The position numbers and the translations under genes were made by a program. From positions 1 through 9,847 of the forward strand of contig JAESUN010000350.1 in the NCBI GenBank assembly GCA_016763045.1: a stretch of DNA of 9,847 nucleotides. The letters are read 5' to 3'. The DNA comes from Opitutaceae bacterium. GTDB taxonomy: Bacteria > Verrucomicrobiota > Verrucomicrobiia > Opitutales > Opitutaceae. This document shows, in pieces, positions 1-6,985 of this stretch; position 1 is the first letter of the stretch; each line of letters begins with the position of its first letter. The notes below the pieces were generated by a model. It worked only from the letters and a program-made list of their open reading frames with translations, did no database searches and was not told where the DNA came from.

Positions 1-289
1 GATCATGCACCAGTTTAAGACCCAGAACTTCCGCAATCGTCTCACGGGTGCGATCATCACATGTCGGCCCGAGCCCTCCGGTGGTCAGGATGACATCCGC
101 CCTCGCCCAAGATTCCCGAAACTGCCGACCAATCGTATCTGCATCATCTGGAATAACAACATTTCGCCCCAAAGTGACACCATGGCGTCTTAGTTCATTT
201 CCAATGAAGGTAAGATGACCATTTGGTGTTAGACCAAGCAATAGTTCATCTCCTAACGTAATTAACTCAAAACAACTGGAACCTTCCAT
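1..289 (-). CDS. cinA: CinA-family protein, N-terminal part (cut by window edge)
   Basis: Reading the minus strand from the ATG at 289 gives 96 open codons that run off the left edge. The residues match the start of the CinA/MoaB-like (molybdopterin-binding fold) domain: GDELLLG at residues 13-19, and the family signature TTGGLGPTCDD at 69-79 followed by RTRETIAEVLG. In the CinA family this domain acts as an ADP-ribose pyrophosphatase or COG1058-type enzyme, and a C-terminal PncC domain deamidates nicotinamide mononucleotide. Only about a quarter of a typical 410-420 residue protein is visible, so the presence of the PncC domain cannot be judged. No Shine-Dalgarno motif precedes the start. 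The gene diverges from uvrC. CinA is often encoded close to recA, and recA lies about 2.3 kb away here, separated by uvrC and a glutaredoxin gene. The family assignment is firm; the biochemical role is from family knowledge. Confidence 0.9.
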   Translation of the reverse strand, partial: MEGSSCFELITLGDELLLGLTPNGHLTFIGNELRRHGVTLGRNVVIPDDADTIGRQFRESWARADVILTTGGLGPTCDDRTRETIAEVLGLKLVHD

Positions 290-367
290 CTAGTGATAAT
301 ACTTTAACTTTTTACTTCTGGCCCTTCTTTCTTTGGTAGAGTGTAACCTTATTTTAATTTATAAAAA

Positions 368-1876
368 ATGCCAGCCCGGGATCAAAGTAAGTTAAAAATA
401 AAAGTTCGCCAGCTTCCTAATGGTCCAGGTGTTTATTTAATGAAAGACCGCTTGGGTGCCATCATTTATGTAGGAAAAGCCAAAAATTTAAAAAAACGAG
501 TCTCCACTTATTTTCAGCCTTCCCGGCAAATGATGTCTCATCCCAAAATAAGGGCTCTAGTCGGGATGATTTACGATTTTGACACGATTAATGTGAAATC
601 CGAACCGGAATCACTTCTTCTGGAAGGAAAACTCATCAAACAATGGAAGCCCAAGTACAACACCGCTTTTACCGATGATAAACGCTTCCTGCTCATTCGG
701 ATCGATAAAGCCGCTATTATGCCCCGCTTCAGTTATGTCCGTTTTAAAAAGGATGACAATTCTCTCTACTTTGGACCATTTCCTCACGCAGGACTCCTGC
801 GAAAGACCCTCGGGGAGATGCGTCGAAAATTTGGGATACTCCTAAAGGATTCCTCTCCCACAAAGCTGGAAGACGGGCGCTACAAACTTTATCAGGATGT
901 CCGAGCGGAGCTCTACGGACACGAAAACATCGTCAGCATCGAAGCCTACCACGCTCGAGTAGAAAAAGCCTGCACTTTTCTCGAAGGAAAAAGCAGAGAA
1001 TGGTTAAAAGAATTAACCGAGGAAATGAAAAAGGCAGCCATCGCCCAACGCTATGAAAAGGCAGCCGAACTGCGGGATATTGTCACAGCCATCGAAAAGA
1101 CTCTCTCTAAGACACGACAGTTTACCCGTTCACCAGTGATCTCCATCAGTGATGAATCAACCCTGCAAAAGCTGCAATCAACCCTCCAACTTCCCTCTTT
1201 CCCAACCCACCTAGAATGTTTCGATATCTCTCATATTTCAGGAACGTTTGTCGTCGCTTCCATGGTGCATTTTACCAACGGGAAACCAGACAAAGCTCGG
1301 TATCGCCGCTTTAAAATCAAAAGCTTCGTCGGCAATGATGATTTCCGAGCAATGGAAGAAGTCGTCGGAAGGCACTACCGTCGATGGACCGAAAACAAAA
1401 AACCGTTGCCTGATCTTATCGTGATAGACGGAGGCAAAGGACAAGTCGCTGCTTCCCTCAAAGCTTTTATCCTGTTGGACATTGAGGTGCCACAACTGAT
1501 CGGACTCGCCAAAAAGAAGGAAACCATCATCTTTTCGGATGGGCGGGATCCGCTCAACCTTCCTTTAAACGACCCCTCTCTCCAGCTCTTGCAGCGGTTA
1601 CGGGACGAAGCTCATCGGTTCGCAAATACTTTCAATGCAGACTTGCGGTCAAAAAAAATCCGGGAGTCTGTCCTCGATGGCTTAGAAGGCCTGGGTTCCG
1701 TCAGACGTATGGCCCTAATGCAATCCTTTGGATCCATCGACCGAATCCGAAAAGCCTCACTCAAAGATTTTCAAATCGTAGAGGGGATCGGCCCGAAACT
1801 AGCACAAAACCTCTATACATTTCTTCACGCAAAGAAACTTTCCACTCCTCCTGAGTCGATCAGACCCGATCAATAA
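368..1876 (+). CDS. uvrC: UvrABC excinuclease subunit C, lacking the Fe-S cysteines
   Basis: UvrC makes the 3' and then 5' incisions around DNA lesions in nucleotide excision repair, acting with UvrB in the cytoplasm. The 502-residue product shows the full domain order. The GIY-YIG nuclease spans about residues 15-100 (GVY at 21-23, YVGKAKNLKKR at 34-44 with R44, and LLLE ending at E86). A UvrB-binding UVR helix pair spans about 210-245. The RNase H-like nuclease has D286 in FDISH, D324/D325, D354 in VIDGGKGQ and H416 in DEAHRFA. A helix-hairpin-helix pair spans about 431-486. The protein is shorter than the usual 560-610 residues. The region that normally carries four iron-sulfur cysteines, about residues 150-205, contains only C202. 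An in-frame TAA at 362-364 fixes the start at or after 368, and no Shine-Dalgarno motif is present. The downstream neighbour is convergent. Identity is certain. Confidence 0.97.
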   Translation: MPARDQSKLKIKVRQLPNGPGVYLMKDRLGAIIYVGKAKNLKKRVSTYFQPSRQMMSHPKIRALVGMIYDFDTINVKSEPESLLLEGKLIKQWKPKYNTAFTDDKRFLLIRIDKAAIMPRFSYVRFKKDDNSLYFGPFPHAGLLRKTLGEMRRKFGILLKDSSPTKLEDGRYKLYQDVRAELYGHENIVSIEAYHARVEKACTFLEGKSREWLKELTEEMKKAAIAQRYEKAAELRDIVTAIEKTLSKTRQFTRSPVISISDESTLQKLQSTLQLPSFPTHLECFDISHISGTFVVASMVHFTNGKPDKARYRRFKIKSFVGNDDFRAMEEVVGRHYRRWTENKKPLPDLIVIDGGKGQVAASLKAFILLDIEVPQLIGLAKKKETIIFSDGRDPLNLPLNDPSLQLLQRLRDEAHRFANTFNADLRSKKIRESVLDGLEGLGSVRRMALMQSFGSIDRIRKASLKDFQIVEGIGPKLAQNLYTFLHAKKLSTPPESIRPDQ

Positions 1877-1885
1877 CGGGAGAAA

Positions 1886-1912
1886 TATATAAAAACCGGA
1901 TAAGCATCCGGT
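1886..1912 (-). terminator. Intrinsic terminator of the glutaredoxin gene
   Basis: A perfect 7-bp stem (ACCGGAT at 1895-1901 and ATCCGGT at 1906-1912) closes a 4-base loop. Read on the minus strand, the stem is followed directly by TTTTTATATA, the classic rho-independent layout, about 46 bases past the stop of the minus-strand gene. On the plus strand the tail is CTCGGTTT, so the hairpin should be a poor terminator for uvrC. It may still reduce read-through between the two convergent genes. Confidence 0.75.
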
Positions 1913-1958
1913 CTCGGTTTAGAGGTAAAATACCCCTGAATGTCTTCAACCTCTTCTT

Positions 1959-2294
1959 TTAAAAAAAGCGAATTGGCTTTGACTGCATTTGCTCGTGCTC
2001 TTCATCCGAACAGCCTTTATCGAGAGGGACATCCGATGAGCTGCCAGCCGGTTTGATCAATTCATTGCTCAACAGGTAATTCTCAACTTCCTCGCCACTA
2101 ACGTCTGCCAGCATAATCCCATCAACCTCTACACAAGGAGACAACGGCTGTCCAGAACGCGCCACCATCTCGGCATAGCTTTCACGGTTGTTGATGATAT
2201 CAATGTCTTCATATTCCAGCCCATGTTTTTCCATAACAGCTCGAACACCATTACTCCATCCACACTGTGGTTTTAAATATGCTTTAATTTTCAT
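1959..2294 (-). CDS. Glutaredoxin-like protein with CGWS active site
   Basis: The 111-residue product begins with a thioredoxin-fold beta strand (MKIKAYLKP) and a CxxS motif, C11-G-W-S14, where dithiol glutaredoxins have CPYC. A probable cis-proline loop follows (S52-P53-C54-VEVDG), then a GEEVENYL helix at 67-74 typical of the glutaredoxin C-terminus. Glutaredoxins reduce disulfides or glutathione-mixed disulfides, and monothiol types can also carry Fe-S clusters. Which applies here is not clear. The signature differs from the CGFS of the Grx4/GrxD class, so I give no symbol. C54 directly after the cis-proline, and a roughly 30-residue acidic then basic tail with C95, are additions to the minimal fold. 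The gene diverges from recA and converges on uvrC, with its own terminator. No Shine-Dalgarno motif precedes the ATG. The fold is confident; the substrate is unknown. Confidence 0.8.
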   Translation of the reverse strand: MKIKAYLKPQCGWSNGVRAVMEKHGLEYEDIDIINNRESYAEMVARSGQPLSPCVEVDGIMLADVSGEEVENYLLSNELIKPAGSSSDVPLDKGCSDEEHEQMQSKPIRFF

Positions 2295-2325
2295 GTTTCG
2301 ATTACTGGATTAATAGATCCTCACT

Positions 2326-2345
2326 TCTTATAAGAGGGAACCCTC
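2326..2345. promoter_or_regulatory. Overlapping palindromes between the glutaredoxin gene and recA
   Basis: A perfect 10-bp palindrome, TCTTATAAGA (2326-2335), overlaps an inverted repeat GAGGG-AA-CCCTC (2334-2345). They lie 32-51 bp upstream of the glutaredoxin start and about 200 bp upstream of recA, where a repressor or activator site for the minus-strand gene would be expected. No known regulator motif is recognised, so this is only a structural candidate. Confidence 0.25.
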
Positions 2346-2441
2346 AGATCTTCAACTGCCGATTGCAAATTCTGGCAAGGACAATTTACGGGCTCCTTCT
2401 TCCTCTTTACGACATTCTGTGCGAAAAGATGAAGAAATGCA

Positions 2442-2461
2442 GAACATATATACATATATTC
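2442..2461. promoter_or_regulatory. Candidate operator (possible SOS box) upstream of recA
   Basis: A 20-bp imperfect palindrome starts GAAC, ends ATTC and has an alternating AT centre; 8 of its 10 half-site positions are complementary. It lies about 87 bp upstream of the recA ATG. recA is commonly repressed by LexA, and several bacterial groups use GAAC-type boxes, so a LexA site is possible. The sequence does not match the E. coli CTG-N10-CAG or Gram-positive GAAC-N4-GTTC consensus. The AT-rich stretch could equally be promoter DNA. Confidence 0.25.
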
Positions 2462-2547
2462 ACTATATCGTGCTTGCCAAAAACAAACCAACAGCCAATT
2501 TTACCATTCAATAACCTTTCTGATTCTTTAATATTGAAACACCCATT

Positions 2548-3618
2548 ATGGCTAGAAACACCACGCCCAGAACAATCGCTTCTTCCTCAAACCCTCGCGA
2601 AAAGAACATCGATCTAGCGATTTCTGCCATAACCAAACAATTTGGAGACGGTGCTATCATGCGACTGGGCTCGGGTCATAAATTAGATGTTTCAGTCATT
2701 TCGACCGGCTCCTTGGGCCTCGACCTTGCTCTCGGTGTAGGAGGACTGCCTCAAGGCCGTATCATCGAACTCTACGGGCCGGAATCCTCAGGGAAAACAA
2801 CCCTCGCACTCAATGTAATTGCTGAAGCTCAAAAAAATGGCGGATTAGCCGCTTTTATTGATGTTGAGCACGCTCTTGACCCCAGATATGCTAAAATTTT
2901 GGGAGTAAACCTTGAAGAATTGCTCGTTTCTCAACCAGACTCAGGTGAAGACGCTCTCAATATCACCGAAGCACTAATCCGCTCCAATGCCATTGAAGTC
3001 ATCGTTATCGACTCTGTTGCCGCTCTCGTCTCAAGAGCAGAGCTCGATGGGCAGATGGGTGACGCCACTGTCGGCTCTCAGGCCCGGATGATGAGTCAGG
3101 CCATGAGACGACTCACCGCAATTGTGAGTAAAACGAATTGCGTTTGCCTCTTTACCAACCAAATCCGTGAAAAAATCGGTGTAATGTTTGGTAGCCCCGA
3201 GGTAACTCCAGGTGGTAGAGCCCTTAAGTTCTTCTCCTCTATCAGAATGGATATCCGTCGTATTGGTCAAATAAAGGAACCCAGCGGTAGAGTTATCGGA
3301 AACCGAACTAGAGTTAAAGTGGTTAAAAACAAAGTCGCCGCTCCTTTCCGTGAATGCGAGTTCGACATCATGTATGACGAAGGTATTTCAAAAACAGGCT
3401 CTATTATCGATCTGGGCATCGAACATAAGATATTGGAAAAGAAAGGTGCCTGGATCTCGCTAGATGGTCAATTGATCGGTCAAGGCCGAGAAGCCGCCAA
3501 AAAACACCTGGCAGAGAATCCGGAGCTGGCCAAAAAACTCTCCGCCTCTATTATCGAACGGGTGAGCGAATCAGGTGACATCATCATTAATCGCGGCACT
3601 TCAGCCGAATCGGAATAG
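2548..3618 (+). CDS. recA: Recombinase A
   Basis: RecA polymerises on single-stranded DNA, drives homologous strand exchange with ATP, and acts as co-protease for LexA in the SOS response. The 356-residue product is full length. It has the N-terminal oligomerisation helix (about 21-40), Walker [10 protein letters not shown] at 77-85, the [10 protein letters not shown] block with E107, Walker B VIVIDS at 151-156 (D155), TNQIREKIG with Q205, DNA-binding loop L2 at about 211-225 ([13 protein letters not shown]), and a C-terminal domain ending in a short acidic tail (SAESE). The block after loop L1 reads [10 protein letters not shown], so T174 stands where E. coli has H163. No intein is present. 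An AT-rich terminator starts 8 bp after the stop, so the gene is probably transcribed alone from the upstream 253-bp region. No Shine-Dalgarno motif precedes the ATG. Identity is certain. Confidence 0.99.
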   Translation: MARNTTPRTIASSSNPREKNIDLAISAITKQFGDGAIMRLGSGHKLDVSVISTGSLGLDLALGVGGLPQGRIIELYGPESSGKTTLALNVIAEAQKNGGLAAFIDVEHALDPRYAKILGVNLEELLVSQPDSGEDALNITEALIRSNAIEVIVIDSVAALVSRAELDGQMGDATVGSQARMMSQAMRRLTAIVSKTNCVCLFTNQIREKIGVMFGSPEVTPGGRALKFFSSIRMDIRRIGQIKEPSGRVIGNRTRVKVVKNKVAAPFRECEFDIMYDEGISKTGSIIDLGIEHKILEKKGAWISLDGQLIGQGREAAKKHLAENPELAKKLSASIIERVSESGDIIINRGTSAESE

Positions 3619-3625
3619 CACAACG

Positions 3626-3659
3626 TATTCTTATTCAATAGGATAAGAATATTTTATTT
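3626..3659 (+). terminator. Intrinsic terminator after recA
   Basis: An 11-bp stem with one T-G wobble (3626-3636 with 3641-3651) closes an AATA loop and is followed by TTTTATTT. It begins 8 bases after the recA stop. The stem is AT-rich but long. It separates recA from the mnmE cluster. Confidence 0.8.
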
Positions 3660-3668
3660 CCAAGCCGA

Positions 3669-3674
3669 TACAAT
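3669..3674 (+). promoter_or_regulatory. Candidate -10 box for the mnmE-mnmG-trmB transcript
   Basis: TACAAT matches the TATAAT consensus at five of six positions and lies 19 bp before the mnmE ATG, just after the recA terminator, where a new promoter is expected. No good -35 hexamer sits 15-19 bp upstream because that space is taken by the terminator stem. The implied leader would be only about a dozen bases long. Confidence 0.3.
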
Positions 3675-3693
3675 GTGATAGGTTTGGGTTCCC

Positions 3694-5046
3694 ATGATTG
3701 ACTCAGATACCATTGTTGCGCTAGCAACTCCCAGCTTTGAATCCGCTATCGCCCTTATTCGCGTGAGCGGACCTGGAGCCTCAGTGCTTGCCACGGATAT
3801 TCTGGGTAATTGTCCCCGCCCCCGCCAAGCTCACCATGGAAGGTATAAAGATCAGGACGGAACCCAGATAGATGATGTCCTCTTTTGCTTTTTCAAAGGC
3901 CCCCACTCCTACACTGGTGAAGATATTCTAGAAATCTCCTGCCACGGGAACCCCTTTATCGCACAAAAGATCATCGATGACCTTCTCTCGAGAGGTTGCG
4001 AAATGGCCGAACCTGGAGAATTCACCCGTCGATCTTTCCTCAACGGGAAAATGGACCTGAGCCAGGCTGAAGCCGTCATGGATCTCATTCGTGCGCGGAG
4101 TGATCGGGCTCTCGAAACGGCTAATAGGCAACTACGCGGAGTACTCGGAAAACGGATAACTCTTTTGGCCGAAAGGCTTCTTCAAGTCGTTGCCGGGATC
4201 GAAGCCTACATCGACTTCCCGGAAGAAGGCCTCCCTCCCGAAAGCCAAAAGAAGCATATCGAAAACATCGCTTCTGTGGCAAAGGAAACAAACAAGTTGT
4301 TGGCTACCAGTCACTACGGTAACATTGTCCGAGATGGAGTTCGCACCATCCTCATCGGTGAACCCAATGCCGGAAAAAGCAGCCTGCTCAATCAACTCGT
4401 GGGTTACGACCGGGCAATCGTTAGTCCAGAACCAGGAACAACCAGAGATTTCCTCGAAGAACGATACATGTTAGGGCCTCATTGTATCCGATTTTTAGAT
4501 ACTGCCGGATTACATTCTGGGGCCCGTTCCATTGAAAAACTTGGAATCGAAAAAACAGTCGAACAAAGTGCTGATGCCGATATTTTTCTCCTCGTTCTCG
4601 ACTCGACGCACCCCCCCCCTTCCCTCCCCGATGAAATCCGTGATCGGATGACATCTCAAAATACCCTTTTGGTTTGCAACAAAAGTGATCTGAATGAGCT
4701 CAAGGAAATTCCAGAGGAATACTCCCCTTTCACCCGAATCAAAACATCGGCCCTAGATGGTTCCGGCTTACCAGAACTTCAAGATGCTATTATCACTCTG
4801 GTCGAATCCGGGCGAACCGCCATCGGAGAAGATCTCATCGCCATTAGCGCCCGCCATGCACACGCCCTCTCCGAAGTCAGCCAATGCCTTCAAAGCGCAC
4901 AGGAAAGACTCGAATCAGAGGAACCACTGGAACTGGTAGCCAGTGATCTTCGCAGCTCTTTGGACAATCTCGGACAAATAACCGGACGGATCGATAACGA
5001 GCAAATGCTGGACACCCTCTTCTCTTCCTTCTGCATAGGTAAATAG
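3694..5046 (+). CDS. mnmE: tRNA uridine-5-carboxymethylaminomethyl GTPase MnmE
   Basis: MnmE is a K+-activated, dimerising GTPase that works with MnmG to install the (carboxymethyl)aminomethyl group at C5 of wobble U34 in certain tRNAs, using a folate-derived one-carbon unit. The 450-residue product has the N-terminal tetrahydrofolate-binding domain (about 1-118, with DTIVALATP, GEDILEISCHG and EPGEFTRRSFLNGKMDLSQAE), a helical domain, and an inserted G domain: P-loop GEPNAGKS at 222-229, GTTRD at 248-252, DTAG at 269-272, NKSD at 329-332. E281 aligns with the catalytic glutamate of E. coli MnmE. The C-terminal CIGK (447-450), whose cysteine is needed for activity, is intact. A run of nine C bases at 4611-4619 encodes part of His-Pro-Pro-Pro between G3 and G4. 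mnmG follows 54 bp downstream. No Shine-Dalgarno motif is seen. Confidence 0.98.
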   Translation: MIDSDTIVALATPSFESAIALIRVSGPGASVLATDILGNCPRPRQAHHGRYKDQDGTQIDDVLFCFFKGPHSYTGEDILEISCHGNPFIAQKIIDDLLSRGCEMAEPGEFTRRSFLNGKMDLSQAEAVMDLIRARSDRALETANRQLRGVLGKRITLLAERLLQVVAGIEAYIDFPEEGLPPESQKKHIENIASVAKETNKLLATSHYGNIVRDGVRTILIGEPNAGKSSLLNQLVGYDRAIVSPEPGTTRDFLEERYMLGPHCIRFLDTAGLHSGARSIEKLGIEKTVEQSADADIFLLVLDSTHPPPSLPDEIRDRMTSQNTLLVCNKSDLNELKEIPEEYSPFTRIKTSALDGSGLPELQDAIITLVESGRTAIGEDLIAISARHAHALSEVSQCLQSAQERLESEEPLELVASDLRSSLDNLGQITGRIDNEQMLDTLFSSFCIGK

Positions 5047-5066
5047 CCCCTTGTCAAAAGCCTCCT

Positions 5067-5090
5067 GACAGCATACTGTCCGCTCTTTTT
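5067..5090 (+). terminator. Weak hairpin plus T-tract between mnmE and mnmG
   Basis: GACAG (5067-5071) and CTGTC (5076-5080) form a 5-bp stem around CATA, followed by CGCTCTTTTT. The stem is short for a full terminator. It may cause partial attenuation before mnmG or be chance. Confidence 0.25.
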
Positions 5091-5100
5091 GCTGACAATT

Positions 5101-6969
5101 ATGCAAACTCACTCTTCACAGTTCGATGTCATCGTATGCGGAGCCGGTCACGCCGGTATAGAAGCTGCCTTGGCTGCAGCCCGTACAGGCGCCAAAACAC
5201 TCATCCTGAGTGGCAATATTGATACCATTGGCCAAATGAGTTGTAATCCAGCCATTGGAGGAATAGCCAAAGGCAATATCGTGAGAGAAGTCGATGCCTT
5301 AGGTGGAGAAATGGCCGTCACCGCAGATGTCACAGGAATTCAATTTCGTCTTTTAAATGCCTCTAAAGGACCAGCGGTTCAGGCGCCACGGGTGCAATGC
5401 GATAAAAAAGCGTATCAGTTCCGGATGAAACATACACTGGAGCTACAGCCAAACCTACAGATTTTTCAAGCGACGGTGACGAGTTTGGTCTTTTCCAAAG
5501 GAAAAGTCGTGGGCTGCAAGACAAACCTAGACCTGGAATTCAGAGCTAAAACCCTCGTTATTACCACTGGGACCTTCCTGAAAGCCCTAATGCACATCGG
5601 GCAGAACAAAAACGAAGGAGGGAGAATGGGGGATCATAATGCAAAAACCCTCTCTAATAGCTTTATCGAAGCAGGCATTCAGCTCGAACGCCTCAAAACA
5701 GGAACTCCACCGAGACTCCTAGGGAGAACGATCGATTTTTCAAAAATGCAAGAGCAGAAGGGTGATGAAACGCCAACGCTCTTTGGGTTCTATGACACCA
5801 GAGGAAAAGAAGAATTGTTCCACGTGGAACAATTTGGTGAACGAAAGCTAGGATGGAAACCCGGAACAGATCAAGTTTCCTGCTGGATCACCTATACATC
5901 CCCTGAAAGCAAACGTATCGTAACCGAAAACCTCGAGAAATCAGCTATGTATAGCGGCCAGATCTCCGGGACAGGCCCTCGATACTGCCCAAGCATCGAA
6001 GATAAATACGTCCGTTTTAAAGATAAAGAGCGCCATACCTTATACTTGGAGCCAGAAGGGCGCAACACCGATGAATACTACATCAACGGACTCTCGACCA
6101 GTTTACCCTTTGAGGTACAAAACGATCTCATTCACTCCATTGACGGTCTAGAAGAAGCCCAAATTCTTCGACCTGCCTATGCCGTTGAATACGATTTTGC
6201 GCCACCGACCCAACTCTTTCCCAGCCTGGAGTCACGAAAGGTGGAGAATCTTTACTTTGCAGGACAAATCAATGGAACCTCCGGATACGAGGAAGCAGCA
6301 GGGCAAGGGCTCATAGCAGGCGTCAACGCAGCCCGAAGGGCTAGGGGAGAAGAGCCCTTAATCCTAAAGAGACATGAAGGCTATATAGGCGTCATGATTG
6401 ATGATCTGGTTACTAAAGGAACAAGAGAGCCCTACCGGATGTTCACCTCCCGAGCAGAGCACCGCCTTCTCTTTAATCACAGTAGTGCTGAGCTCAGATT
6501 ACTGCATCACATAGAGGCAATGAATCTCGTCCCTCCAGCCAGACTCGACCGCATAAAGGATAAGCTCAAACAGATAGAGCATTGGCAACTCTGGCTGGAA
6601 AAGAACACCACCGCAGGCGGAAGTTGGGGTGACCTTATCCGTAGGCCTCACACAGAAAAAGAACTGCCCAAAGAATTTGAAGCGGTTTCAGAACCCATCA
6701 AAAAAGAAGTCCTGCTTAGGATCGCCTATAAAGGTTACCTTGAACGAGAAAAAAAGCAGATCAAACGACTCTCTGAAATAGAAGATACTCAACTGCCAAA
6801 AAACATTAACTACTTGGAAATCAAAGGGTTAAAAAAAGAAAGCGCTACAAAACTGGAAGAAGCACGACCCGTGACTCTCGGGCAAGCCAGTCGAATTAGC
6901 GGTGTAAATCCATCCGATATAGGCATTTTACTTGTTTCACTGAAAAAGAAAACCTTCAAGACAGACTAA
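5101..6969 (+). CDS. mnmG: tRNA uridine-5-carboxymethylaminomethyl enzyme MnmG
   Basis: MnmG (GidA) is the FAD- and NADH-dependent partner of MnmE in modification of tRNA wobble U34. With the ATG at 5101 the product has 622 residues, normal for the family. It shows the FAD-binding motif CGAGHAGIEAA at 13-23, the conserved MSCNPAIGG block with C48, the GidA signature GPRYCPSIEDK at 292-302 with C296, and the second signature AGQINGTSGYEEAAGQG at 387-403. C48 and C296 correspond to the two cysteines important in E. coli MnmG. The C-terminal helical region that contacts MnmE and tRNA is complete, including NYLEIKGLKKES near 570 and QASRISGVNPSDI near 595. A TTG at 5089 would add four residues; I prefer the ATG because the family normally starts shortly before the FDVIVCGAGHAG strand. 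trmB begins 16 bp after the stop, so the two are probably cotranscribed. Confidence 0.98.
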   Translation: MQTHSSQFDVIVCGAGHAGIEAALAAARTGAKTLILSGNIDTIGQMSCNPAIGGIAKGNIVREVDALGGEMAVTADVTGIQFRLLNASKGPAVQAPRVQCDKKAYQFRMKHTLELQPNLQIFQATVTSLVFSKGKVVGCKTNLDLEFRAKTLVITTGTFLKALMHIGQNKNEGGRMGDHNAKTLSNSFIEAGIQLERLKTGTPPRLLGRTIDFSKMQEQKGDETPTLFGFYDTRGKEELFHVEQFGERKLGWKPGTDQVSCWITYTSPESKRIVTENLEKSAMYSGQISGTGPRYCPSIEDKYVRFKDKERHTLYLEPEGRNTDEYYINGLSTSLPFEVQNDLIHSIDGLEEAQILRPAYAVEYDFAPPTQLFPSLESRKVENLYFAGQINGTSGYEEAAGQGLIAGVNAARRARGEEPLILKRHEGYIGVMIDDLVTKGTREPYRMFTSRAEHRLLFNHSSAELRLLHHIEAMNLVPPARLDRIKDKLKQIEHWQLWLEKNTTAGGSWGDLIRRPHTEKELPKEFEAVSEPIKKEVLLRIAYKGYLEREKKQIKRLSEIEDTQLPKNINYLEIKGLKKESATKLEEARPVTLGQASRISGVNPSDIGILLVSLKKKTFKTD

Positions 6970-6985
6970 CTTATTGTCATTCAAT

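Noticed and set aside
5..193. Plus-strand ORF at the left edge
   Set aside because: It is antisense to the clearly recognisable cinA frame on the minus strand.
1921..1960. Hairpin AGAGGT/ACCTCT with a TCTTTT tail as a uvrC terminator
   Set aside because: The stem has only 6 bp with a 22-base loop and overlaps the end of the glutaredoxin gene; too weak to call.
2363..2617. 84-codon plus-strand ORF ahead of and overlapping recA
   Set aside because: It starts at a TTG, overlaps the recA start in another frame, shows no domain-like pattern, and spans the likely recA promoter.
2548..3618. Intein or insertion in recA
   Set aside because: The frame is continuous, of normal length, and all motifs are contiguous.
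5089..5100. Upstream TTG start for mnmG (and similarly 6974 for trmB, 9180 for atpF)
   Set aside because: An ATG lies a few codons downstream at a more family-like position in each case, and the added residues show no conserved pattern.
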